This document shows positions 26,597 through 35,161 of a stretch of 64,000 bases of DNA, in pieces. The notes under the pieces were generated by a model that searched no databases, was not told the DNA's origin, and saw nothing but the letters and a program-made list of their open reading frames with translations. The position numbers and the translations under genes were made by a program. The stretch covers positions 248,001 through 312,000 of the forward strand of contig JAURWS010000030.1 in the NCBI GenBank assembly GCA_030654835.1, written 5' to 3'. This DNA comes from Gammaproteobacteria bacterium. GTDB taxonomy: Bacteria > Pseudomonadota > Gammaproteobacteria > Pseudomonadales > Pseudohongiellaceae. Position 1 is the first letter of the stretch, and each line of letters starts with the position of its first letter.

Positions 26597-27454
26597 ATGC
26601 CAATCATCAATGATCATAGTGCAGGAGTATCCTGGGGTGCAGTTCTTGCTGGCGCAGTGTGTGCAGCGGCTCTTTCCTTCATCCTGTTGATTCTTGGATT
26701 CGGTCTTGGTTTGTCGGCAGTGTCGCCATGGTCCAACACTGGAGCCGGTTTGGCCGCCATTGGAATCTCCAGCATCGTATGGGTTGCCTTTACTCAAATT
26801 ACAGCGTCCGGTCTCGGAGGCTACATCGCTGGGCGCCTGCGGGTACGCTGGGCAGATGTTCATAATGATGAAGTGTATTTTCGGGATACAGCGCACGGGT
26901 TGATTGCGTGGTCAATTGCTACCCTGGCTGCCGCTGTGTTGCTGACCTCTACCTTGAGCACTGTGCTGGGTGGTGGACTGAGGCTGGGGGCGGAAGTCGG
27001 TGAAGGTGTAACAGAAGGCGCTTCGCAAGTCGTCGCAACCGTGACCAATGCAGCGGACAGCTATTTCACTGACGCGTTACTGCGACCCCAGTCGGCAACA
27101 GCAGTGGATGCAGCGGGAGACAGCATGCGTGCAGAAATCTCCACAATCCTTCTTCACAACCTTTCTGGCGGCGAGCTCAGCGCCGCAGACACCCAATACA
27201 TGGCTAGAGTCATCGGCAATCACACCGGATTGAGTCAGGCTCAGTCAGAGAGCCGTGTATTACAGATATTTGCAGAAGCTCAACAGGCCGCAATTGCCAG
27301 CGAAAACACAGCAAGAGAGGCGGCAGATATCGCCCGCAAGGCGGCAAGCACTTCCGCACTCTGGATGTTCGTCGCTCTGCTGTGTGGGGCCTTCTTCGCG
27401 AGTTTGATGGCAACGCTTGGTGGCAGGCAGCGCGACGCTGTGGCCTCTTTTTGA
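26597..27454 (+). CDS. Multi-pass membrane protein of unknown function
   Basis: A 285-residue membrane protein. Segments 'AVLAGAVCAAALSFILLILG', 'GLAAIGISSIVWVAFTQITA', 'LIAWSIATLAAAVLLTSTLS' and the C-terminal 'ALWMFVALLCGAFFASLMAT' are membrane helices. Between helices 3 and 4 is a soluble loop of about 130 residues rich in Ala, Ser and Thr that ends in a likely coiled coil ('FAEAQQAAIASENTAREAAD'). GGGAG precedes the ATG. No enzymatic motif is visible. Its place between stress genes suggests an envelope stress role; this is inference from context. Confidence 0.72.
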   Translation: MPIINDHSAGVSWGAVLAGAVCAAALSFILLILGFGLGLSAVSPWSNTGAGLAAIGISSIVWVAFTQITASGLGGYIAGRLRVRWADVHNDEVYFRDTAHGLIAWSIATLAAAVLLTSTLSTVLGGGLRLGAEVGEGVTEGASQVVATVTNAADSYFTDALLRPQSATAVDAAGDSMRAEISTILLHNLSGGELSAADTQYMARVIGNHTGLSQAQSESRVLQIFAEAQQAAIASENTAREAADIARKAASTSALWMFVALLCGAFFASLMATLGGRQRDAVASF

Positions 27455-27500
27455 AGCTCAGGTCTGAACAGAATTTTCTGTAGATCACAAGGACACTTTC

Positions 27501-27572
27501 ATGCGCTCACTACTGCTTTTCTTTCTCGGGATACCAATACCCCTGATCATCATCATCGCAATATTGCTGTGA
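27501..27572 (+). CDS. Small hydrophobic membrane peptide, 23 residues
   Basis: A short gene with a good ribosome-binding site (AAGGA at 27489-27493, seven bases before the ATG). It encodes MRSLLLFFLGIPIPL followed by a run of isoleucines and leucines, ending in TGA at 27570-27572. The peptide is a single membrane span with one N-terminal Arg and an internal Pro pair. It resembles the very short hydrophobic proteins often found next to stress genes. It lies between the membrane protein and the hemerythrin gene in the same direction. Confidence 0.6.
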   Translation: MRSLLLFFLGIPIPLIIIIAILL

Positions 27573-27615
27573 TTATCGTCTCAACCAATCTTTCTACCTT
27601 CACGAGGGTTCAGCC

Positions 27616-28113
27616 ATGAAAACGAATGCCGTACAAATCAAAATTTCGAATGTCCCTGCTTTCAAAGATGCCATCGCTGCATTGAAAAGTGATCATCGCG
27701 CCGTGGAAAAGGCATTTTCAGAATTCGAGAGCATGTCTAAAGGAGACTACGCTCTCAAGAAAAAACTGGCCGATCACATATGCCATGAGCTTACTGTGCA
27801 TATGACAGTCGAGGAAGAATTGGTCTATCCCGAGATCGAGCAAAAAGTGAAAGGCGCCGAAGATATTGTGAATGAAGCGATCGTCGAGCATTCCGGGGCA
27901 AAAGTGCTGATCGAAGAGATCAAGAGCATGAAAGGCAATGAGAAACTCTTCGACACCAAAGTGATGGTGCTGGCGGAGCAGATTGAACACCACGTGAAAG
28001 AGGAGGAAGGCGAGATGTTTCCAAAGGTGCTGAAATCGAAACTCGATGTCGTGGCCCTTGGAGCGCGGATCGCGCAACGAAAGAAGCAAATCAATTCCAG
28101 CCAACCGGAGTAA
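27616..28113 (+). CDS. Hemerythrin (HHE) domain protein
   Basis: A 165-residue four-helix protein with the HHE cation-binding pattern: His in 'LKSDHRAVEK', His and Glu in 'LTVHMTVEEELVYPE', His in 'AIVEHSGAKVL', and His/Glu in 'QIEHHVKEEEGEMFPK'. These residues would ligate a di-iron centre. Proteins of this kind bind O2 or NO or guard against oxidative and nitrosative stress. It lies three bases before the BON gene, so the two are probably one unit. Confidence 0.85.
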   Translation: MKTNAVQIKISNVPAFKDAIAALKSDHRAVEKAFSEFESMSKGDYALKKKLADHICHELTVHMTVEEELVYPEIEQKVKGAEDIVNEAIVEHSGAKVLIEEIKSMKGNEKLFDTKVMVLAEQIEHHVKEEEGEMFPKVLKSKLDVVALGARIAQRKKQINSSQPE

Positions 28114-28116
28114 GTC

Positions 28117-28950
28117 ATGAAAACATTGAAGATGAAAGTACTGTCGGCAGCCGTCGTTTCACTGAGCGTTGGAGGGATGTCCCTTACAGCGTTCGCGCAG
28201 AATGTGTCTCCCGAGATTTCTGCTGCGCGACAGGAATCACAGATTGAAACCACGTTTGAACTCAACCCATATTTGCGCGGACATGGCATTGATGTGGATG
28301 TGATGGCAGGCAAGGCGACTCTGACAGGACGAGTCGATGAGGACATCACGAAAGATCTGGCTCGTGAAATTGCACTGGGAGTCTCTGGAATTGAATCCGT
28401 AGACAATCAGATAGAGGTGCAGGCAGATCTCGTGCGCGCCATGCCTGACGGTAAGAATCGCAGTTTCGGAGCAGTGGTGGATGACGCCTCGATCACTGCC
28501 GCCGTGAAATCGAAACTATTGTGGAGTCGTTATACCGATGGGCTGAAAACAGAGGTCAACACCGAGAACGGTGTAGTCACTCTGAGCGGAACCGCGGGTA
28601 GCGGCGAAGCCAGGGAGCTGGCTGACATGCTGGCGGAAAACACCAATGGTGTAGTGTCGGTGAAAAATGATCTCACCATACAGCCTGGCGCCGCCAGTCA
28701 ATCTGCTGCAAGTCCGACTACCGAGGGGGCAGGACAAGCGATTTCCGACTCATGGATTACCACCAAGGTAAAATCCACATTCACCCTGTCCAACAACGTC
28801 CACAGTCGAGACATTTCCGTCACGACGACTGATGGTGTCGTGGTGCTCACTGGTACAGTCCGCAGTGGCGCCGAACAAGAGCTGGCAATCGCACTCGCTC
28901 AGAACGTGCGTGGAGTACAGAGCGTCAACGCCGACGACCTTACGTACTAA
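28117..28950 (+). CDS. Periplasmic triple BON-domain protein, OsmY-like
   Basis: A 277-residue exported protein. Residues 1-27 form a signal peptide ending 'LTAFAQN'. Three BON domains follow, at about 35-110, 125-190 and 208-277; each has the 'V..GVVTLSGTA.SGEAR' or 'VVVLTGTVRSGAEQ' type core and ends in a 'V.SV.ND' element. BON proteins such as OsmY bind envelope surfaces and protect the periplasm in osmotic stress. It is the last gene of the stress cluster. Confidence 0.87.
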   Translation: MKTLKMKVLSAAVVSLSVGGMSLTAFAQNVSPEISAARQESQIETTFELNPYLRGHGIDVDVMAGKATLTGRVDEDITKDLAREIALGVSGIESVDNQIEVQADLVRAMPDGKNRSFGAVVDDASITAAVKSKLLWSRYTDGLKTEVNTENGVVTLSGTAGSGEARELADMLAENTNGVVSVKNDLTIQPGAASQSAASPTTEGAGQAISDSWITTKVKSTFTLSNNVHSRDISVTTTDGVVVLTGTVRSGAEQELAIALAQNVRGVQSVNADDLTY

Positions 28951-28984
28951 GGCATCCAACTCTCGCGTCAGTGCTCGCTCCACC

Positions 28985-29007
28985 TGTGGGAGCGGGCCTG
29001 CCCGCGA
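28985..29007. repeat. Single REP palindrome
   Basis: TGTGGGAGCGGGCC followed by TGCCCGCGA, the same family as the REPs at 17507-17574, 22571-22641 and 23929-23950. Confidence 0.85.
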
Positions 29008-29023
29008 TTATTCCTGGGCCCGA

Positions 29024-29140
29024 TCACACACAATGCCTCAATCCCGCCTGCATGACCTCCGACAGACCACGCGCCTGTGGCCGCTCATACAGAACCCGCG
29101 TATCCATAATCGCCCAGCGCTCACCTCTATATCTATGGCG
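29024..29140 (-). pseudogene. Possible degraded coding remnant next to a REP
   Basis: A minus-strand frame of about 38 codons ending in TGA at 29024-29026. It reads 'RGERWAIMDTRVLYERPQAR' and then 'GLSEVMQAGLRHCV'. The composition is protein-like, but there is no good start or ribosome-binding site, and the frame is closed upstream by a stop. I cannot assign a family. Confidence 0.25.
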
Positions 29141-29424
29141 TCAATCGCGGTCATGGCCGTTCCTTTGCAGCCTCCAAAAGTCACAGAGGCAAATCAAACA
29201 GAATGACTTTCACCAACAGGGGTTCACCCGATAGTTCCGTGGAAACCCGCGCCGTACATTCGTTTACGCATCCTTTACGTGCACGCAGTACTTTTCTCAT
29301 AAAGGTCTTTCTTCGCAGGAATTCAGGGTATTCACGCATCGCGAAACGCAGCTCATTCCGACATGATGACCCCCTCGACGATTTCAGCAATGCATCCATC
29401 AAGTGATGCGGAAGGGGCGAAGCC

Positions 29425-29991
29425 TTGCAGACTGTTTCACAATATCAGCACTACACTGACGCGCGCTACCAGGACAATGCCGCACCGGCACATCCCAGTT
29501 GGCATGTGTTATGGACGCACAGCAACCGTGAGCGGGCTGTATATGAAGAATTGAGCGCGAAAGGCTACGAGCTGTTCTTCGCACGCATGGACCAGTGGGT
29601 TGCAGACAGGAAAGGCAAGCATGTGGTCCGTGTGCCAATGTTCCGCAGTTACCTGTTCATCCGCCATGCCATAGGCAAGTATGACTACATCGATATCTGT
29701 AACACCAAAGGACTGGTGCGCATCCTGGGTGATCGCTGGGACAAGCTGGCGAGCATTCCTGATCACGAAATCAATGACATCAGAAATCTCTGCGCCTGCG
29801 ACAGCCCGATCACGAGTCACTCCTACCTGAGTCAGGGTGACAAGGTGCGCGTGACACGTGGCAGTTTGAAGAATACGCAAGGAGTACTGGTGAGGAATGA
29901 TCAGCACACCGGGCTCTTGGTGGTATCCGTCTCGCTGCTCAATCGCAGCGTGGCAGTTGAGGTAAATTGTACTGACGTGGTGCCCGTATGA
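29425..29991 (+). CDS. NusG/RfaH-like transcription elongation factor of the EPS locus
   Basis: A 188-residue NusG-family specialised paralogue. The N-terminal NGN domain starts at about residue 24 ('PSWHVLWTHSNRERAVYEEL'), with 'VPMFRSYLFIRHA' and 'KGLVRILGDRWDKLASIPDH' following. The C-terminal KOW domain is 'YLSQGDKVRVTRGSLKNTQG'. Such proteins (RfaH, UpxY, LoaP) help RNA polymerase through long polysaccharide operons. The start is TTG at 29425 with GGAAGG upstream. Its stop overlaps the next ATG by four bases, and it is the first gene of the EPS locus, which fits this job. Confidence 0.8.
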   Translation: MQTVSQYQHYTDARYQDNAAPAHPSWHVLWTHSNRERAVYEELSAKGYELFFARMDQWVADRKGKHVVRVPMFRSYLFIRHAIGKYDYIDICNTKGLVRILGDRWDKLASIPDHEINDIRNLCACDSPITSHSYLSQGDKVRVTRGSLKNTQGVLVRNDQHTGLLVVSVSLLNRSVAVEVNCTDVVPV

Positions 29992-31154
29992 TAATCAAAC
30001 CGACGAAGATCAGACTGGCAGTTTGGCTCATCAGCGCGGCGCTTATCGCAGCGCCTGCACAAGCCGCTTCCTACATTGTCCCCACCCTCGTGACCGCGCT
30101 GCTGGCCGACGACAACGTGCTCATCGGCACCGTAGATCGGCGCAAAGATATCATCACGCGCCTGAGTCCAGGGTTGGAAGTGGGCGCCGAGTCCGAGCGC
30201 TTGTTGCTGAATGCGCGTTATAGCCAGGACATCGAATTCTATCGTGACAATCCCGATTTGGATTCCACCGAAATGCGTCGCTACTTGCAGAGTGAGTTTC
30301 TGTATCGACTCAGCGAACTGGTCCTGTTGTCGGTGGATGCGAGTTACACCGAGTCTCAGTTTCCTGCCGAACTGAATATAAGCACAGGAGCCGGACAAGG
30401 CCGTATTGAAGGCGAACGAGCGGAGATCAATCCTGCATTGAGTTATCGCTTCAGTCCCACCTCCAGTGGTCAGCTTGATTTCCGACACACCCGTGATCGT
30501 CTGGCCGGCGGCGTTGAAAACGACACCAATGCGGTAAACCTTGAGTACGACCATGCGCTCACTACCAGCACACAGATGACCTACGGCTACACCTACTCTC
30601 ATTTTGCCTTCGACAATCCCGAGACTGGGATCGTCGATCTGACCGAGTATTTGCATACACCTCGAGTGGGGATCTTTCACAACTTCAGCGCCTTCACGAG
30701 TATTTCCGCACAGGTCGGCCCCAGTTACACCGCCGACGATGTGGGAGCGAACTTCGCTGTGCAGTTGCAGCGCAATTACAGCAAAGGGCAGTTCGCTGTC
30801 GGTTACAACCGCAGCGCAGGCAGTCTGATTGGTGAGCCCGGGTTGGTGGAGCTGGATGCACTCAATGCGACATTGACTCATGAATTCAGCAATGAATTTG
30901 AAGTCAGTGCCGTGGCCAGCTACGGCCAGGTGCATCGCGAAGACGCTGACTTCTCCGACGATCGCATCTCCCGTGCCGCGCTGAGTGCCATCTACCGGGT
31001 CAATGATTATGCCGCCGTCACCGCGTCCTACAGTTTCAGCGAGCAGCGCATCTCGGGGCCGAATGGCATCGACAACATTCCGCGCAATGTCGCCATGCTG
31101 GCACTGACGCTCACTTATCCTCGCCGCTCCTCACCGGTGATTTTCAATCGCTGA
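29988..31154 (+). CDS. Outer-membrane beta-barrel protein of the EPS locus
   Basis: A 388-residue exported protein with a signal peptide ending 'APAQAA' at residue 27. The mature part is a run of alternating amphipathic strands (for example 'LLLNARYSQDIEFYRDNPDL', 'STQMTYGYTYSHFAFDNPET', 'FAVGYNRSAGSLIGEPG'), ending 'RRSSPVIFNR'. It resembles the outer-membrane barrels of exosortase-associated EPS clusters. It may form the outer-membrane channel or anchor the export complex, since the Wza-like protein here is short. Confidence 0.72.
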   Translation: MIIKPTKIRLAVWLISAALIAAPAQAASYIVPTLVTALLADDNVLIGTVDRRKDIITRLSPGLEVGAESERLLLNARYSQDIEFYRDNPDLDSTEMRRYLQSEFLYRLSELVLLSVDASYTESQFPAELNISTGAGQGRIEGERAEINPALSYRFSPTSSGQLDFRHTRDRLAGGVENDTNAVNLEYDHALTTSTQMTYGYTYSHFAFDNPETGIVDLTEYLHTPRVGIFHNFSAFTSISAQVGPSYTADDVGANFAVQLQRNYSKGQFAVGYNRSAGSLIGEPGLVELDALNATLTHEFSNEFEVSAVASYGQVHREDADFSDDRISRAALSAIYRVNDYAAVTASYSFSEQRISGPNGIDNIPRNVAMLALTLTYPRRSSPVIFNR

Positions 31155-31209
31155 TTTCGTTTCAAAACAAAAGCTTCCCATCGACTGGTGCTGACATTTG
31201 GAGACTTAC

Positions 31210-31782
31210 ATGTCCGTTGAAAAAAACCGCTTGCTGGCCATGATGCTGGCGGCTGTGTTGTCTTCAGCCAGCACGGCGCAGGAAACCCCGTTCACCGAGT
31301 ACCACATCGGGCCTGCTGATGTCCTTTCGATTACCGTCTGGCAGCAGCCGGAGCTGAGTCGTACTGTCACGGTGAGACCCGACGGATTCATCACCTATCC
31401 GTTGCTGGGCGACATGGCAGTGGCATCACTGACCCCCTTGCAGCTGCGAGATCTCGTCGCCGAAAGTCTCAAGAGATACGTGGTCATCATGGTCAGCGAA
31501 GTGACCGTGAGTGTTGATGCGATCAACAGTTACACGGTCTCGGTGATGGGGGAGGTGAATTCCCCGGGACGATTCAGCTTTCAGACCCAGGTTACCGTCA
31601 TTGATGTGCTCGCGGAAGCAGGTGGATTCACCCCATTCGCGGCGAGCTCGAAAGTCGTGATTCTCAGAAAGGAAAACGGCGTCACCCAGCGCATTCCATT
31701 CGACTACCGCCGTGTGGAACGAGGTCGTTCGACACCCGAGGAAATGACCGTATTTCCCGGTGACATCATCATGGTTCCATGA
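31210..31782 (+). CDS. Polysaccharide export protein, short Wza-like
   Basis: A 190-residue periplasmic export protein with the Poly_export domain ('YHIGPADVLSITVWQQPELS', 'VRPDGFITYPLLGDM') and one SLBB domain ('YTVSVMGEVNSPGRFSF', 'VIDVLAEAGGFTPFA'). The signal peptide ends 'SASTAQE' and has no lipobox Cys. E. coli Wza has about 380 residues with three SLBB domains and a C-terminal outer-membrane helix; this protein has neither the helix nor a lipid anchor. GGAG lies six bases before the ATG at 31210. Confidence 0.85.
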   Translation: MSVEKNRLLAMMLAAVLSSASTAQETPFTEYHIGPADVLSITVWQQPELSRTVTVRPDGFITYPLLGDMAVASLTPLQLRDLVAESLKRYVVIMVSEVTVSVDAINSYTVSVMGEVNSPGRFSFQTQVTVIDVLAEAGGFTPFAASSKVVILRKENGVTQRIPFDYRRVERGRSTPEEMTVFPGDIIMVP

Positions 31783-31839
31783 TTGCTTTCCGCTCTTTCC
31801 AACCCCCACTCCTTCCAAACCAATGGTGCAGGTGAAATC

Positions 31840-33330
31840 TTGATAGACAACATGCTGCAAATCTGGTCACGCCGAAAATGGTGGTTGCTCGCAGGATTTC
31901 TGCTAGCCGCCACCACCAGTGCCAGTCTGATCTTTGCTTTGCCGAACTTGTATCGCGGCTCCACTACCGTGTTGCTGGGACAGGATGCAATTGTCGGCGC
32001 CTTTATTGCCGAAGGAACGACCAACCAGCTGGACCAGCGCCTGCACGTCATCCGTCAGGAATTGCTGAGCCGCGAACAACTGCTGGGACTGATCAATCGC
32101 TTCGATCTTTATGACGGTCTGCGCCAGGCCGTGTCGGCAGAAGAATTACTGGATCGCATGCGCCGGGACATCCACATCTCGCAATCCACCACCAGCCAGG
32201 TGAGCCTGCAGCGAGGTCAGTCGGCCCCCATGGAAGTACGCATCGGTTATCAAGGCTGGTCGGCGGAGGAAGTCGCGGAAATCTCCAATGCGCTCGCCGA
32301 AATGTATCGGGAAAAATACGAAGGAATTCGTTTCGGTCAGGCCAGCCGCACCACCGACTTCTTGCGGGAGCAGCTGAATGATGTTGAAGCCAGATTGCGT
32401 AGCCAGGAGCTGGAGATCAATGTGTTCCGTAACGAAAATCTCGGACAACTCCCTCAACAGGAAGGCATGAATCTCGCATCTCTGGAGCGCCTCAACACCG
32501 ATCTGCGTTTGAACGGCGAGCGCCAGATACAGCTGCTGAACCGGCCAAGTCAGAACCCCGCCGGGGAATTCCGCGCCGTGGTAGGCACTGCTGGAGAGTC
32601 GCGTCTGGACCTGTTGCACCGTGAACTGACTGTGATGAGTGCGCGCTACAACCAGCAGCATCCCGGCATGATTCGCTTACAGGACGAGATTCGTCAGCTC
32701 GAACAGATGGCAGTTGCTTCAGAGGATCTCGGCGATGCTGTTCCAGTTATCAGCGTGACAGAAGAACACCGGCAACTTCGTGAAGAGGAAGCCCGACTGC
32801 GTGCATCGATTGCGTCGTTGCAACAGCGCCTGCAACTCTCTCCAGAGATAGATCAAGCACTCACTCAGATGAGCAATTCCTACAACGCCATTCGCGAGGA
32901 GCACCTGCTGTTGTTGCGCCGTTATCAGGATGCTCGCCTTGCCCAGTCTCTGGAGTCGCAACAGACCCAACAGTTTCAAGTGCTTGAAGCGGCGTTACCT
33001 CCTGACCTCGCAGCGGCGCCCAATCGCATTCAGCTTATGGCCATGGCATTGATGCTGACCATCGGTGGGTTGGTAGCGCTGGTATTCGTGGCGGAGCAAC
33101 TGGGGCAGACATTCCACACCGCGAATGATCTCAGGGCTTTCAGCTCGGTGCCGGTGATCGCCAGCATTCATCACTTTTATACATCGGGCGAACGGGTCAA
33201 GAGAGGGATTATCACCATGGGCGTTGTGAGTCTGTATGTGCTGGTTCTGCTGGCACTGGCGTTTTTCATGTACAGCAATGGACAGACTGCAAAAGGTCTG
33301 GTCTGGCTGGTGGCGGGTAACAATGTCTGA
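31840..33330 (+). CDS. Chain-length determinant, Wzz/GNVR type
   Basis: A 496-residue inner-membrane polysaccharide co-polymerase. The first membrane helix is 'WWLLAGFLLAATTSASLIFA', and the periplasmic part has long coiled coils ('LREQLNDVEARLRSQELEIN', 'HRQLREEEARLRASIASLQQ'). C-terminal helices are 'LMAMALMLTIGGLVALVFVA' and 'GVVSLYVLVLLALAFFMYSN'. It controls polymer length and pairs with the downstream CpsD-like kinase. The TTG at 31840 with AGGTG upstream is preferred; ATG at 31852 is an alternative. No Wzc kinase domain is fused. Confidence 0.82.
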   Translation: MIDNMLQIWSRRKWWLLAGFLLAATTSASLIFALPNLYRGSTTVLLGQDAIVGAFIAEGTTNQLDQRLHVIRQELLSREQLLGLINRFDLYDGLRQAVSAEELLDRMRRDIHISQSTTSQVSLQRGQSAPMEVRIGYQGWSAEEVAEISNALAEMYREKYEGIRFGQASRTTDFLREQLNDVEARLRSQELEINVFRNENLGQLPQQEGMNLASLERLNTDLRLNGERQIQLLNRPSQNPAGEFRAVVGTAGESRLDLLHRELTVMSARYNQQHPGMIRLQDEIRQLEQMAVASEDLGDAVPVISVTEEHRQLREEEARLRASIASLQQRLQLSPEIDQALTQMSNSYNAIREEHLLLLRRYQDARLAQSLESQQTQQFQVLEAALPPDLAAAPNRIQLMAMALMLTIGGLVALVFVAEQLGQTFHTANDLRAFSSVPVIASIHHFYTSGERVKRGIITMGVVSLYVLVLLALAFFMYSNGQTAKGLVWLVAGNNV

Positions 33331-34066
33331 ATTCTTCAACAAGCGCACATTGAATCCTCGTCTGGTGCACCTGCTCAGGCCGCACTCTGGTGATGCTCAA
33401 CGCTACCAGCGCCTGCGGTTGGCTGTGGAGAACATTCCCCGCAAGACCGGAGGTGTGGTCGTCGCAATTGCCAGTCCGTCCAGTGGTGAAGGCAAGACAC
33501 TGACCGCCATCAATCTGGCCGGAGCACTCGCACAAAATCCGGCCAGCAAAGTGATGCTGATCGAACTGGATCTGCGCTCGACACAGGGCACGCTTAAGGA
33601 TTATCTGGGCGCCCGGAAATGGTCACCTCGCGGCGTAGTAGATGGGGTGGTGGAGGGGCTTGGAGACAGCATTGCCGATGTTGATGCCGAGGGCGCTGCC
33701 AGCAGCGCACAGATCGATTGGCAGCAGATAGCCCATAGTGTGCCGGAATTCAATCTCACTTTGATTCCTTCCGGCCAGAAGACCGAGTCTCCTTACGAGG
33801 TTCTCAACTCTCCCCAGCTTGAAAGGCTAATCAACCAGGCTCGACTTCGCTTTGACTACATCATTCTGGATACGGCCCCCGTCACGCTCTATCCAGATAC
33901 GCAACTGATCTCGCGCTGGGTGGATCAATTCATTGTGCTGGTCACGGCAGGAATGACGTCACGCAAAGAGCTGGCGGCGTGTCTCGATCTGATGGTGCCG
34001 GAGAAAGTGTTGGGCCTGGTCTTCAACGAATGTCAGCACGCAGATGGCGAACGACATGGGTACTAA
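33323..34066 (+). CDS. CpsD/CapB-type tyrosine kinase
   Basis: A 247-residue BY-kinase-like P-loop protein. Walker A is 'IASPSSGEGKTLTAI' (GEGKT at 55-59); the Walker A' motif is 'VMLIELDLRS' and the Walker B-like segment 'FDYIILDTAPV'. The usual C-terminal tyrosine cluster is absent: the end is 'NECQHADGERHGY' with one Tyr. It would bind the cytosolic tail of the chain-length protein. The ATG at 33323 overlaps the end of that gene by eight bases, and the next gene overlaps its end by 23 bases. Confidence 0.83.
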   Translation: MSEFFNKRTLNPRLVHLLRPHSGDAQRYQRLRLAVENIPRKTGGVVVAIASPSSGEGKTLTAINLAGALAQNPASKVMLIELDLRSTQGTLKDYLGARKWSPRGVVDGVVEGLGDSIADVDAEGAASSAQIDWQQIAHSVPEFNLTLIPSGQKTESPYEVLNSPQLERLINQARLRFDYIILDTAPVTLYPDTQLISRWVDQFIVLVTAGMTSRKELAACLDLMVPEKVLGLVFNECQHADGERHGY

Positions 34067-35108
34067 TCTACGGGATATCGTCAATATGCCCGCTGGAAAA
34101 ATGGCTGGGAAGCGAGTGTTGATATTGGGCACCGGGATGTTTGCACTCGCTCTCGCCAACGAAATCCTGACCCGTCCGCACTGTGGACTTTACGTGATCG
34201 GGTTGGTGACTGAACGCGATCATGGCAGCGTGCACGCGCTGAATATTCCGGTGCTCGGCGAGATCACTCAGCTGCAGAGAATCATTCTGGAATACAAGCC
34301 GGACCGCATCATTGTCACCCTGAACGATCAAGCCATGGCGCGTCATTGCCACAGTTTGGTGGAAGAAAAATTCTTTCGACAGATTCAGGTGGATGATGGT
34401 GAAGAGTTTTACGAGAAGCTGACGGGAAAACTCGCCATCGATACGTTGTCACAGCGTTCCATCATCTACTCCCAGGATTTTCAGTTGCCCGCGCACACGT
34501 TGTATGTCTCGCGTGCGCTCAGCGTCGTTTTCGCGCTGTTGGGGCTTATCGTCATGATCCCGTTGATGGCGCTGATCGCCATCGTAATCAAACTGGATTC
34601 CCCTGGTCCGGTGCTGTTCATTCAGAAGCGTGTCGGCATGGGCCATCGTCCCTTCAATCTGCTGAAGTTCCGCACCATGCTGACCGCGCAGGAGAAAACC
34701 TCTGAATGGGCAGGTGACAACGCGGCGCGCATCACGCGATCCGGCCACATATTGCGCAAATTCCGGCTCGACGAATTGCCGCAATTCATCAATGTGCTGC
34801 GCAGTGACATGAACATCGTCGGGCCACGCCCGCATCCTGTTTCCAACTACGAGCTGTACGCACTGGTCTCACGCAACACACCGGAAAGCGGCGACCAGAT
34901 TCCGTATTACTACCTGCGCTGCCTGGTGCGTCCCGGAATTACCGGATGGGCGCAGGTGAAATATCGCTATGCCAATAATCTTGGCGAAGAGATCGAGAAG
35001 CTGCGCTTTGATCTTTACTACATCAAGCACTATTCGCTGTGGCTTGACGCCAGGATTCTGCTGGAAACGATCAAGGTCGTGGTAATGGGCCACGAGCATC
35101 GCTACTGA
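34044..35108 (+). CDS. Polyprenyl-phosphate sugar-1-phosphate transferase, short form
   Basis: A 354-residue initiating transferase of the EPS pathway. Residues about 20-145 form a CoA_binding_3-like Rossmann domain ('RVLILGTGMFALALANEIL', 'ILEYKPDRIIVTLND'). The membrane helix is 'LSVVFALLGLIVMIPLMALI'; the catalytic domain starts 'DSPGPVLFIQKRVGM' and has 'FNLLKFRTM', 'RLDELPQFINVLRSDMNIVG' and 'RPGITGWAQVKYRYANNLG'. It matches the TIGR03013-like family of exosortase-type EPS loci. Most members have four or five N-terminal membrane helices; these are missing. The donor may be UDP-glucose or UDP-GlcNAc. Confidence 0.85.
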   Translation: MANDMGTNLRDIVNMPAGKMAGKRVLILGTGMFALALANEILTRPHCGLYVIGLVTERDHGSVHALNIPVLGEITQLQRIILEYKPDRIIVTLNDQAMARHCHSLVEEKFFRQIQVDDGEEFYEKLTGKLAIDTLSQRSIIYSQDFQLPAHTLYVSRALSVVFALLGLIVMIPLMALIAIVIKLDSPGPVLFIQKRVGMGHRPFNLLKFRTMLTAQEKTSEWAGDNAARITRSGHILRKFRLDELPQFINVLRSDMNIVGPRPHPVSNYELYALVSRNTPESGDQIPYYYLRCLVRPGITGWAQVKYRYANNLGEEIEKLRFDLYYIKHYSLWLDARILLETIKVVVMGHEHRY

Positions 35109-35161
35109 ATACGCCCCTTCGCTTTCTCCCCACCAAAATTTCATTCCACAGGAACTCTGTT

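Larger units (their letters stand above)
28951..29424. other. Long gap before the EPS locus
   Basis: This 474-bp stretch lies between the BON gene and the NusG-like gene. It holds one REP palindrome (28985-29007). It also holds a short minus-strand open frame at about 29024-29140 that reads like a remnant of a coding sequence, and the probable EPS promoter near its right end. I saw no ops or JUMPstart-like element and no full-length gene. Confidence 0.5.

Noticed and set aside
28951-29424. ops or JUMPstart element upstream of the RfaH-like gene
   Set aside because: No GGCGGTAG-type sequence was seen in the gap.
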